NCBI GenBank assembly: GCA_020725525.1 | Contig: DYEX01000028.1 | Span: forward strand, 1 to 58,030 | Direction: 5' to 3' | Length of the DNA: 58,030 nucleotides | Origin: Desulfovirgula sp. | GTDB taxonomy: Bacteria; Bacillota; Desulfotomaculia; Desulfotomaculales; Desulfovirgulaceae | In this document: positions 19,642 to 27,130 of the stretch, one piece after another | Position numbering within the stretch: the stretch's first letter is position 1 | Layout: each line of letters starts with the position of its first letter | The notes under the pieces: generated by a model | Seen by the model: only the letters and a program-made list of their open reading frames with translations | Told to the model about the DNA's origin: nothing | The model's database searches: none | Program-made: the position numbers and the translations under genes

Positions 19642-19829
19642 ATATAATCGCCCTGTTGATATTATTATAGTCCGTAATTTTCAGAAATCAACAGGTAGAT
19701 GACAAAAAGATTGAATTCACAAACACAAAATGCCTTGTCCACCCCTAGTTTAACATCTATAATAATATTTGAGAAATAAACGGCAGGGTGGCCAGCCACG
19801 CCCCCAGGAGAATCCGGGTAAAATAAAAA

Positions 19830-19860
19830 ACAGGCGGTGCCTGTTGAAGGCGCCGCCTGT
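19830..19860 (-). terminator. Terminator of the TauE/SafE transcript
   Basis: ACAGGCGG / CCGCCTGT stem with an internal 15-base loop and, on the minus strand, TTTTTTATTTT directly after. Strong intrinsic terminator 75 bases beyond the stop at 19935. Confidence 0.85.
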
Positions 19861-19934
19861 TGAAAGCGGTTTTTCACCGGACCCCTGCCGGTGCAGCCGT
19901 CCACACTGCAGGGGGTTTCCGTAACAGCCGGGTA

Positions 19935-20642
19935 TCAGGCCTCTGCCTTTTCCCCGTGGGCGGAGGCCGAAATGCCCAGGCCCTCGAAGATGAACATCAT
20001 GGCAAAGCCGTACCACATGGTATAGATGACGTAAAAGGCGAGCATGAAGGTGGTCATGCCTGCTTTATCGGCTACCCTGGCCGCCTGGATCCCTTCAAAG
20101 TTATATGCGGGCTCCAGGGCCTTGGTCATCACCGATCCCGCAAAGGACATCTCGCTGGCGCGGGCTTCCAGTTTGTACTGCTTCTGGAGGGCGTTGAAAA
20201 GGTTCCACCAGTAATAGATCGCTTCCCGCGACTCCAGGCCGTAACGACTTTTGATCTGATCGCCTTTGTTATTAAACTCCGCATCCGCATCGGTCAGCGC
20301 CGCGCTGGCTACCTTACCCAGATCCCCGCTGACCATTAGTTTTTGCCCCTGTGCCACCACTGTGGCACCGGCGGCGGTAAAGAGCCCCGTCATTTTCTCT
20401 GCTTCTTCTTTATCTCCGGCATCCAGGGTTACCTGGAAACTTTGCCCTTCAAACTTTTTCGCCTTGCTCATGATACCGGGAATGTAGTAGGTTGAACCCT
20501 TGGTTAACTCGTTAAACAGGTCGTCGGCATAGCCGATGACCGTTCTGCCGTTCATTACCGGGCTCATCAATACTGCCAGAATCACGAAGAAGGAAATGAG
20601 CAGCACCATTCCGATAAAGAATTCCCTTTTCCGTATAATCAT
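19935..20642 (-). CDS. Two-span membrane protein with extracytoplasmic domain, TauE partner
   Basis: About 235 residues. A first membrane helix (FFIGMVLLISFFVILAVLM) is followed by about 160 residues outside, rich in Lys/Glu/Ala, then a second helix (TTFMLAFYVIYTMWYGFAMMFIFEG). I do not recognise a named domain. The external part includes VIGYADDLFNELTKGSTYYIPG and a segment predicted to be alpha/beta. It is 32 bases downstream of the TauE/SafE gene and before its terminator, so it is in the same operon and may form a complex with the permease. ATG 20642 has GGGGGTGA ahead of it. Confidence 0.65.
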   Translation of the reverse strand: MIIRKREFFIGMVLLISFFVILAVLMSPVMNGRTVIGYADDLFNELTKGSTYYIPGIMSKAKKFEGQSFQVTLDAGDKEEAEKMTGLFTAAGATVVAQGQKLMVSGDLGKVASAALTDADAEFNNKGDQIKSRYGLESREAIYYWWNLFNALQKQYKLEARASEMSFAGSVMTKALEPAYNFEGIQAARVADKAGMTTFMLAFYVIYTMWYGFAMMFIFEGLGISASAHGEKAEA

Positions 20643-20674
20643 ACCGGAATTCACCCCCTTTTTTGCGAACTACC

Positions 20675-21994
20675 TTAGTGCCCCACGCCCGTACCGCCGG
20701 CCGTGAGAGCCTGCCGCTCGGCTTCCCGGATCTTGCCGGCGCCCTTGAAGAACACGGCCAGGATCCACACCGAGAAGATACCTACCAGGGCAAAGAAGAT
20801 CACCGTACCCACACTGTTGATCATGGCCGCCGTGGCCTTGTTCATGCTGATCCAGCCGACCTCGTTCAGCTTGCCCGGCAGGGCGCAGATCCGGTTCACA
20901 AAACCGGCCAGGATGGTCAGGGCGTAGAAGGCTCTGATGGTAATCCCCTTCACCATCCTGGTCACCAGGGCACCCATCTGCACGCCCACCAGCGATCCCA
21001 GGAGCATGCCCATGGCCACGGTGTAAAATACGTAGCCGTAAATGGCATACTGGGTGATGGAGGAGTAGCCGGTGGTAAAGATGATCTGCAGAATGTCGGT
21101 ACCCACAGTGGTAAAGGTGGATACGCCCAGGCCGTAAACCATCATCGGGAAGGTAAGGAACCCGCCGCCCACACCCATGATGGCGGCAACAAAGCCGACG
21201 ATGAAGCCGCAGATGATGATCGGGTACACGGCAATGCTCCGGCCGCCGGGGACAATGTGCTCGTCGAACTTCACCCGGGGCTTCAAGGGAAGGGACTGCA
21301 GCCAGCGGGCAAAATTGGTCGTGGTGTCGGTACCGGATGTCCTGGCACCGCCGGCGGTACCTTTGCGCATGCGGAGCCAGTCGGCCAGGGCGTAGAAGCC
21401 CAGAATGCCCAGCATGAACACGTATACCGCACTGATGAAGGCATCGCTCAAAGCGGGGCTTTTCTGGTAGATGGCCCTGTTCAGCACGCCGCCCACGGAC
21501 GCGCCGGTTACCGAACCCAGGACAAACCACACGGCAATCCAGAAGTTCACGTTACCCATCTTGCGGTGGATGACCGTACCCATGATTGCTTTGGCAAAAA
21601 GGTGGAACTGGTCGGTACCCACGGCCATGATCCCCTTCACCCCGATGCTCATCAGCGCCGGGGTAAGGACGTAGCCGCCGCCTGCACCAATCACGCCGGT
21701 AATCAACCCGGCCATGAAGCCTACAAAGATCGAACCAATAAACATCTCGGTGGTGGCGAAGCTGGGCATGTAGGCCTTGTGCCCGCCCAGGTGCTCGGGC
21801 AGGCCGGCGGCCACGGCCATCTCCATCCCCAGGCCCAAAAGGACGGGGAACAGGGCCACCAGCAACAGCTTCCAGCGCCGGCCCAAAATTACCCGGCTCA
21901 TTTCCAGCTCCCACTGGGCCTGCTTCCTGGACAGGGCGGTCAGGAATTCACCGGCAGCCAGGCCGCCCCCGGCAACCCTTCTAAAAATGCTCAT
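20675..21994 (-). CDS. TauE/SafE-family anion (sulfite/organosulfonate) permease
   Basis: About 439 residues with 8-9 membrane helices. The two TauE/SafE repeats are visible: GFMAGLITGVIGAGGGYVLTPAL near 85-107 and GFIVGFVAAIMGVGGGFLTFPMMV near 255-278. The family exports sulfite or related anions or imports sulfonates. The long soluble N-terminus (about 50 residues) and the loop between repeats are larger than in the minimal family. In a sulfate reducer sulfite or sulfonate traffic is plausible but not proven. AAGGAGGT precedes ATG 21994, favoured over 22024. Upstream lies a GTCACTAC/GTAGTGAC palindrome. Confidence 0.85.
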   Translation of the reverse strand: MSIFRRVAGGGLAAGEFLTALSRKQAQWELEMSRVILGRRWKLLLVALFPVLLGLGMEMAVAAGLPEHLGGHKAYMPSFATTEMFIGSIFVGFMAGLITGVIGAGGGYVLTPALMSIGVKGIMAVGTDQFHLFAKAIMGTVIHRKMGNVNFWIAVWFVLGSVTGASVGGVLNRAIYQKSPALSDAFISAVYVFMLGILGFYALADWLRMRKGTAGGARTSGTDTTTNFARWLQSLPLKPRVKFDEHIVPGGRSIAVYPIIICGFIVGFVAAIMGVGGGFLTFPMMVYGLGVSTFTTVGTDILQIIFTTGYSSITQYAIYGYVFYTVAMGMLLGSLVGVQMGALVTRMVKGITIRAFYALTILAGFVNRICALPGKLNEVGWISMNKATAAMINSVGTVIFFALVGIFSVWILAVFFKGAGKIREAERQALTAGGTGVGH

Positions 21995-22137
21995 AGGTGA
22001 TACCTCCTTAATTAAATCCCCCAAAGTGACTTTTTGACAGCTACACCTGAGTGCACTTGCTCTTTTTCCAGTTTTCCCGGCCCGGTCAGTTATTTTGGAC
22101 CCGTCGCCGTGCCGGCCTTATCACCCCCTTTTCTGCT

Positions 22138-22158
22138 GTCACTACAGCCTGTAGTGAC
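22138..22158. promoter_or_regulatory. Palindromic operator candidate upstream of TauE
   Basis: GTCACTAC (22138-22145), AGCCT spacer, GTAGTGAC (22151-22158): perfect 8-bp dyad about 145 bases before the TauE start. The right half continues as GTAGTGACAAC, which is matched inversely at 24660-24670. The form suits a dimeric repressor; a transposon end is the alternative. Confidence 0.55.
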
Positions 22159-22243
22159 AACTCTGGTCGATAACAGCCCTGAAGCACAGAACCTCAGCCT
22201 TAAGCGATTAGTGAAATGTTTCACATGCTTGGGTAATTTTTTT

Positions 22244-22268
22244 GTCACTACCCCGTGGTGGTAGTGAC
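22244..22268. promoter_or_regulatory. Second GTCACTAC/GTAGTGAC dyad at the end of the CBS gene
   Basis: GTCACTAC (22244-22251) and GTAGTGAC (22261-22268) separated by 9 bases. The dyad overlaps the last codons and stop of the CBS gene. A GTGAAATGTTTCAC palindrome lies 20 bases away at 22211-22224. Confidence 0.5.
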
Positions 22269-22814
22269 CCTGGCCTTCCGGCGGAATTGGTCGGCAAAGA
22301 TGACCTTGCTTTTCGGTCCATTGCCGGCACCTTCCAGCTCCCGTATCATTTCCGTAAAAATTTCTTTAATTCCCACCATACCCACCAGCCGGTCCTCCTG
22401 CCAGACAGGCAACGCTTCCTGCCCGCTGCCGGCAATGATGTGTGCGGCCTTAATGATGGTGTCCTGGGCTTTCAACTGGCGTGGCAGTGGCGCCATGATT
22501 TCTTTAACCGCTCGTTCGGCCAGGGCCGCGCAACGCTCGTGGAAATCACCCGCTATCACCACGGGCTCTTTCCAGTCGGGGTTGATGGTCCAGCCGCCGT
22601 AGGTGGCTCTTTTGAACATCACCGGATCCAGGGCCCGCATTACTTCTTTCAATCCGACCATCCCTGCTACTTTATCATCTTCCATGACCAGTACCACCTG
22701 GCAGCCCTGCCGGGCTCTGGCCAGGGCGGTTACCGCTTCTTTAACCGTACAGTCAGCGGGCACCGTGGCAAATCCCATGATCGGTACCATGATGTCCCCA
22801 ACCCTCTTTTCCAT
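22248..22814 (-). CDS. Two-CBS-domain protein
   Basis: About 188 residues with two CBS motifs: VGDIMVPIMGFATVPADCTVKEAV to VAGMVGLKEVM (about 4-65) and VKEIMAPLPRQLKAQDTIIKAA to LVGMVGIKEIFTEMI (about 108-170). CBS pairs bind adenine nucleotides and act as energy sensors. There is no fused enzyme or transporter, so it likely regulates a partner in trans. ATG 22814 has GGGAGGAGG in front. It lies between the TauE gene and the transposase-like gene, 37 bases after the latter. The C-terminal tail is basic (FRRKARVTTTTG). Confidence 0.85.
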   Translation of the reverse strand: MEKRVGDIMVPIMGFATVPADCTVKEAVTALARARQGCQVVLVMEDDKVAGMVGLKEVMRALDPVMFKRATYGGWTINPDWKEPVVIAGDFHERCAALAERAVKEIMAPLPRQLKAQDTIIKAAHIIAGSGQEALPVWQEDRLVGMVGIKEIFTEMIRELEGAGNGPKSKVIFADQFRRKARVTTTTG

Positions 22815-22851
22815 TGGTCTACCTCCTCCCATCAGGTGGTTGGCGCCGGGC

Positions 22852-24504
22852 TCAAACTACAACCGCCCTGGGGTTTTGCACCCCGATGGCGCGCAGGATC
22901 TCTTCCTGGGTTTTTTCTATGCTCGTCACCGACTTCATTTCCACGTCGTCCACCCGGTTGATGGCTACCTTCACTTCCTCCAGCAGTTCCAGGGCCTGGC
23001 GGGAGCTTAAGGAAAGACCGGCACGACGGAGCAACCCCTCCAGAGTTTTTTCCAGCATGGCGGCCAGCACGCACACAAAAATGCTGGCGGAAAGATTGCG
23101 CTCGCGATAAAATTCCTTTGGTCTGGCCTCGAAACTCCTGATTTCTTTAAAGGACTCCCCCAGTTGCCCGAGGCGTGTGTAGGCCAGCACCAGTTCCCGG
23201 CCGTCCATCAAGGTGGTGTTGGTTTCCAGCAGGAAGGATCCTGCCGTTTTTTCCTCCCGGGCAATTACTTCCTCCCGGCGGCGCCAGGTCAGTTCCCCGG
23301 TGGCCTCACTGTAGTGCCAGTCAAAATAGCGGCGGCAGTATTTGTCTTTCAAAATCGCAGCGCCTCTGGAGATGGCCCTTTTGCCGAACCGGTAGTCGGA
23401 CGCAGCAACCTTTTGCAGCCTGCGTAATTCTTCCTCTACGGCATCCAGACGCTCCGCCAGGGCAATCACCTTTTCCTTTGCCACCGCCGGACTGTAGCAC
23501 ACCAGGAACCGCACCCCCCCTTCCGTGACTTCTTTGTACCAGAGATCCCCGTCGACTTCTTTAAACTCCGCCCTGTTCTCCGTCAATTCCCGCTCACACA
23601 ACCGCAGTTCCCGTTCCGACTGGACCTTGCGGCGGACCAGGTACTGGTAACCATGGGACATCAGTACCTCCAGGTGGGTACCGGCCACCAGCCGGCGGTC
23701 ACCCACAAAGATACACTGCTGTGTACCGTGCTCGGCCTGCAGGTAGTGCATAATTTCCCGGAAATCGCCCTCGTCGGGTACCTCCTGCAAAATGCGGTGG
23801 CCAAAGGGCATGCCCTCGTAGCTGACCAGAATGCCCAGGTACACCACCTGCTCTTCCAGTGGCGCTTCTAAAATATACCGGCCATAGGGTGAATGACTAA
23901 ACTCACTGCGGGGAGCCGGTTCGACTGTGGCAGTGGTTAACAGGCAAAAAGTGTTCTCCCGGCTCACGCGGGTAATGGTGGACAGCCTCTGGAAAATTTC
24001 TTTTTCCAGCCTTTCTTTGACGCCGGCCACGCTGTCCAGCGCCCGGTAAAAATGGTGGTCTAAAAACTCCTTGCCCTGCACCTCCGGGAAGTACAGGCAC
24101 CGGTACCAGTCGCTGATGGCCTGCTTATTGGGGGGCTTGATGATCTGGTTGATGGCCATCAGCTCCAGCAACAGGGCGGTGTCCGGATCGTACCTTTCAC
24201 CGGAAAAAGCGGCCTCCACGGCCCCGCCTATATCCAGCAACTCCCATATCCGGTGAATGGCCAGAACCTCGCCGTAGCGCAGAACCTTCTTTGCTTCGAT
24301 GTTTGCCGGCCGGCGGGAGAGACCGCATATCCGGGCCAGACCGTCAATGAGGCCCTCTACCTTTTCCGGAGTCAGGTTCTCCAGGTTGCCCAGGTTGGCG
24401 ATTACCCTTTGCTTAACCTTGTTCCCTTCCCGGTAGTTTTCAATCAGTTTCAGGTAGGTGTACTCTTTTCCCCCACTGCGGCTGGTAACTTTACGGAAAA
24501 ACAC
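22852..24504 (-). CDS. IS1634-like transposase homologue lacking catalytic residues
   Basis: Intact 550-residue protein with the layout of IS1634/IS4-type DDE transposases: N-terminal YTYLKLIENYREGNKVKQRVIANLGN (typical), a central RNase H-like fold and the C-terminal RPKEFYRERNLSASIFVCVLAAML region. Compared with what I know of the family, the first catalytic Asp (usual YDVTT) is replaced by CLLTT (L188). The second is kept (VGDRR, D269). The Glu of the LWQVERAF-like motif is Gly (LGQLGESF, G449). The RIRAH motif also lost its His, and the conserved FPGN segment is gone. This pattern suggests loss of transposition but retained selection for the protein, i.e. a domesticated gene. The start is GTG 24504 behind GGGGGTGA. 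It is followed by the CBS gene. Confidence 0.75.
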   Translation of the reverse strand: MFFRKVTSRSGGKEYTYLKLIENYREGNKVKQRVIANLGNLENLTPEKVEGLIDGLARICGLSRRPANIEAKKVLRYGEVLAIHRIWELLDIGGAVEAAFSGERYDPDTALLLELMAINQIIKPPNKQAISDWYRCLYFPEVQGKEFLDHHFYRALDSVAGVKERLEKEIFQRLSTITRVSRENTFCLLTTATVEPAPRSEFSHSPYGRYILEAPLEEQVVYLGILVSYEGMPFGHRILQEVPDEGDFREIMHYLQAEHGTQQCIFVGDRRLVAGTHLEVLMSHGYQYLVRRKVQSERELRLCERELTENRAEFKEVDGDLWYKEVTEGGVRFLVCYSPAVAKEKVIALAERLDAVEEELRRLQKVAASDYRFGKRAISRGAAILKDKYCRRYFDWHYSEATGELTWRRREEVIAREEKTAGSFLLETNTTLMDGRELVLAYTRLGQLGESFKEIRSFEARPKEFYRERNLSASIFVCVLAAMLEKTLEGLLRRAGLSLSSRQALELLEEVKVAINRVDDVEMKSVTSIEKTQEEILRAIGVQNPRAVVV

Positions 24505-24660
24505 GGGCCCATCACCCCCAAGTCAACCACGGTGTGAAAAGGCGCGACCGGTGCGGTGCCTGCCGGCAATCCTGAAAGTCAGCTGACTGTAATCCCCGCC
24601 CCAAAACCCGACCACCGGTAGAGAGCAGGTAATATGGACCGTTCGGCAACAGGGCGCATG

Positions 24661-24670
24661 TTGTCACTAC
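24661..24670 (-). promoter_or_regulatory. GTAGTGACAA site in the leader of the transposase-like gene
   Basis: TTGTCACTAC on the plus strand; with the preceding G it is the exact inverse of GTAGTGACAAC at 22151-22161. It is either the outer terminal repeat of an old IS or an operator within the 5' leader. No direct target duplication flanks the pair (AGCCT versus ATAAC). Confidence 0.5.
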
Positions 24671-24863
24671 ATAACGGGGTCTCTTTTCAAGAATGTTACG
24701 TTGTTCACATGCTCCACTTATCCCTTTTTTAGCATCCATCTGGGAACAGCCAGAACCCTCTTCTTAACTGGTTTTTCACCACGTCTGTTCACTACAAAAT
24801 TGTCCGGCCATCACAGGTTGTGCACTTGTTCACATTCCCGTCTCTGTACCCTCGTTTTTTTCA

Positions 24864-24892
24864 AGTATAGCACAACACTCAAGATTGTGCAA
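24864..24892 (-). promoter_or_regulatory. Promoter and dyad upstream of the transposase-like gene
   Basis: On the minus strand TTGCAC (-35), 17-base spacer, TATACT (-10). A dyad GCACAA-N9-TTGTGC (24870-24890) covers the spacer. This predicts a leader of about 350 bases; that stretch (24505-24863) also has three GTGAACA words (near 24710, 24790, 24830) and another TTGTGC (24818), but no gene I can recognise. Confidence 0.6.
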
Positions 24893-24968
24893 TAATTCAC
24901 GTTGTTATTTTATAAAATAAAAATTTTCTGACATTGACTCCTGTGGAAAAGGTTGATAACTTAAGATT

Positions 24969-26486
24969 TTACCAGACTCCCAGCACGTGCCACCAGAAAC
25001 CGCCAAGAAAGGTAACGGTAAGTACCAGGGAGATGAGAAAAAGAACGCCACCGGCCTTTAAAAAATCCTGTGCCTGCAAAAAACCGGGACCGTAAACGAT
25101 GGCGTTGGCAGGGGTGGCAATCACCAGCAGGTAGGCAAAGGCCGAAGCCAGGGAAGTGGCCACGCCAATGACCAGGGGTGAGGTCTGGGACAGCTCGGCC
25201 ACCTTTAGAAAGATCGGACCGAGAACGGCCACCGTGGGACCGTCGGCCATGGTATTGGTCACCAGGGCGGTGATCACGGCGGTAACTGCCAGCAGGGAAA
25301 CGCCCTCGGTTACCTCGGCGGCAGCGGCCAGACGTAGAAGCTGCCCGGCCAGCCAGGAAGCGGCCCCGGTGGTAATGAGCATCTTGCCCATGGAAATGGC
25401 CCCGGCGTAAAGCAAAACTACTCCCCACTGGGTTTTTTGTTGCAGGTAGCTCCAATCGATCAGGCGCAGGACTGCCGCCAGGAGAATGCCCACCATGGCA
25501 ATGTTGCCCACCCCAAGGCGGTGGCCTGCCAAAATCCAGCCGACCACCACGGCCAGAAAAATGGCCAGGGCCATCCGGGCCTGGTTGGTCATGGGACCGT
25601 CGGCCTCCATCTCCTCCCTGATGGCCTGGATTGCCCCGGCCAGGTCTGAAATCTCCGGGGAAAAGAGATTTAACAACCAGTAAGTGACGATGGGGATCAT
25701 GATCAGGGTAAAAGGCATGACCATAAGCATCCACTGGCCGTAGCCCACATTGATACCCAGGCTGTTTAAGAGGCCCAGCATCAGGGCATTGCGGGCGCCC
25801 CCCGATGGTGCAGAGACACCACCAATGATCACGCCGTAAGAAATGGAAAGCATGATCAGCTTGGCCAAATTGGGCACCTTTTTGTAGCCACCGCTCAGGG
25901 AAACAATACCCACCCCGATGGGCAGCATGATCATCACTGCGGCGTGCTCCGTAATGAACCCGGCGCTGATGGCACAAAAGGCCACAATGCCCAGGATCAC
26001 TCTCTCAATGCGGGTACCGCACAGTTTGAGCATAAAAAGGGCCACCCGGTTGTGGATATTGTATTTCATCAGCATGGCGCCCATCATCAGCACGCCCATG
26101 ATGAAAACCACGGCATCGTCCATAAAGGTGCGGGGAGCCTCTCTAAAGCTGGCGATGCCGGCGAAAACCTGGTAGGAGCCGATAATCATGGCGGTCATGG
26201 GCAGGGGCACCGCTTCGGTCAGAAAACAGACGATGACGAAAGCCCACAGGCCCAGGGCATACTTTCCCTGCACCGTAAGACCATGGGGGGTGGGCAACAG
26301 GCAGATGACGGCCATTAAAAACAGCGCCAGCAGAAGCCACTTTCGCTCCCTCAAAAACGTCTTTAACTGCCCCAGGGGTGCATGGAAACGGTCCCGCCCA
26401 TCCCCGTCGTCCAGGGGTTCAAAGCCCGGTGCCGTCCTCTCCTTCTTTCGATATTCATTTAGCTTTAAAACCTTTTGCTTGCCCAT
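24969..26486 (-). CDS. SLC13/DASS-family anion:sodium symporter
   Basis: 505 residues: a soluble N-terminus of about 45, then around 11-12 membrane helices. Family features are TEAVPLPMTAMIIGSYQ, AFCAISAGFITEHAAVMIMLPIG, a first binding loop GGVSAPSGGARNALML and a second ALVTNTMADGPTVAVLGPI. Members carry dicarboxylates or sulfate with Na+. The usual SNT/SNTxxT loops are changed here (APSGGARN and VTNTMADGP), so the substrate cannot be read. In a sulfate reducer sulfate uptake is an attractive guess. It stands alone between iorB and the transposase-like gene and reads toward the latter; no strong terminator is seen at its end. Confidence 0.85.
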   Translation of the reverse strand: MGKQKVLKLNEYRKKERTAPGFEPLDDGDGRDRFHAPLGQLKTFLRERKWLLLALFLMAVICLLPTPHGLTVQGKYALGLWAFVIVCFLTEAVPLPMTAMIIGSYQVFAGIASFREAPRTFMDDAVVFIMGVLMMGAMLMKYNIHNRVALFMLKLCGTRIERVILGIVAFCAISAGFITEHAAVMIMLPIGVGIVSLSGGYKKVPNLAKLIMLSISYGVIIGGVSAPSGGARNALMLGLLNSLGINVGYGQWMLMVMPFTLIMIPIVTYWLLNLFSPEISDLAGAIQAIREEMEADGPMTNQARMALAIFLAVVVGWILAGHRLGVGNIAMVGILLAAVLRLIDWSYLQQKTQWGVVLLYAGAISMGKMLITTGAASWLAGQLLRLAAAAEVTEGVSLLAVTAVITALVTNTMADGPTVAVLGPIFLKVAELSQTSPLVIGVATSLASAFAYLLVIATPANAIVYGPGFLQAQDFLKAGGVLFLISLVLTVTFLGGFWWHVLGVW

Positions 26487-26536
26487 ACGTCCCGACCCCA
26501 GGCATTTTCGTAGCTACTCAATTCGAGAACATTAAC

Positions 26537-27130
26537 TCAAAGGGCATAACCGCTCTGAAAGGCGGCCCGGTTGACCTCCAGGTAACGGGCGGGGACACAG
26601 GCCTCTATGGCATTGAGCCAGGAGGAAAGCGGAATGGGCATCTGCCTGGCCAGGGCACCAAGCAGCACTGCGTTTGCCGCCCGGGCATTGCCGCACTCCA
26701 GGGCCTTACCCAGAGCATCCACCACCAGGGTGTGGACCCGGCGGGAAAGGTGGGTGATAATATTTTCGGGATAGCGGGCACTTCCGGCCAGTACGGGAAC
26801 CGGAAGGATGATCTGGCTACTGACAATGATTGTACCCCCGCCCTTCAGATATTCCAGCCAGCGCAGGGCCTCCAGTTGTTCAAAAGCCAGAATGATATCG
26901 GCCTGCCCTTCGGGAATGAGGGGAGAATAAACCCTTTCCCCCAGGCGCACCTGGGTAACCACACTGCCGCCCCGCTGGGCCATACCGTGTATTTCCGATA
27001 CTTTAATATCGTACCCGGCCGCCCGGGCAGCATGAGCCAGGATCCTGCTCGCCAGGATGATTCCCTGGCCCCCTACACCGACCATCAGTATGTCCACCGG
27101 CGCCAGGGCCGCACCTGTTGCCTCAACCAT
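26537..27130 (-). CDS. iorB: Indolepyruvate:ferredoxin oxidoreductase, beta subunit
   Basis: 197-residue gamma-type domain of 2-oxoacid:ferredoxin oxidoreductases. ILMVGVGGQGIILASRIL starts the fold; KVSEIHGMAQRGGSVVTQVRLG and the FEQLEALRWLEYL segment are typical. Together with IorA it interconverts aryl pyruvates and aryl-acetyl-CoA plus CO2, with ferredoxin as electron carrier. It overlaps the 3' end of iorA by 8 bases, so the two are translationally coupled. Confidence 0.93.
   Translation of the reverse strand: MVEATGAALAPVDILMVGVGGQGIILASRILAHAARAAGYDIKVSEIHGMAQRGGSVVTQVRLGERVYSPLIPEGQADIILAFEQLEALRWLEYLKGGGTIIVSSQIILPVPVLAGSARYPENIITHLSRRVHTLVVDALGKALECGNARAANAVLLGALARQMPIPLSSWLNAIEACVPARYLEVNRAAFQSGYAL

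Noticed and set aside
20663-22000. 445-residue plus-strand frame opposite the TauE gene
   Set aside because: His/Gly/Gln-rich antisense translation of membrane helices with no start site; an artefact.
22138-22268. CRISPR-like array from repeated GTAGTGAC words
   Set aside because: Copies are only 8-11 bases, in both orientations and irregularly spaced; no cas genes are present.
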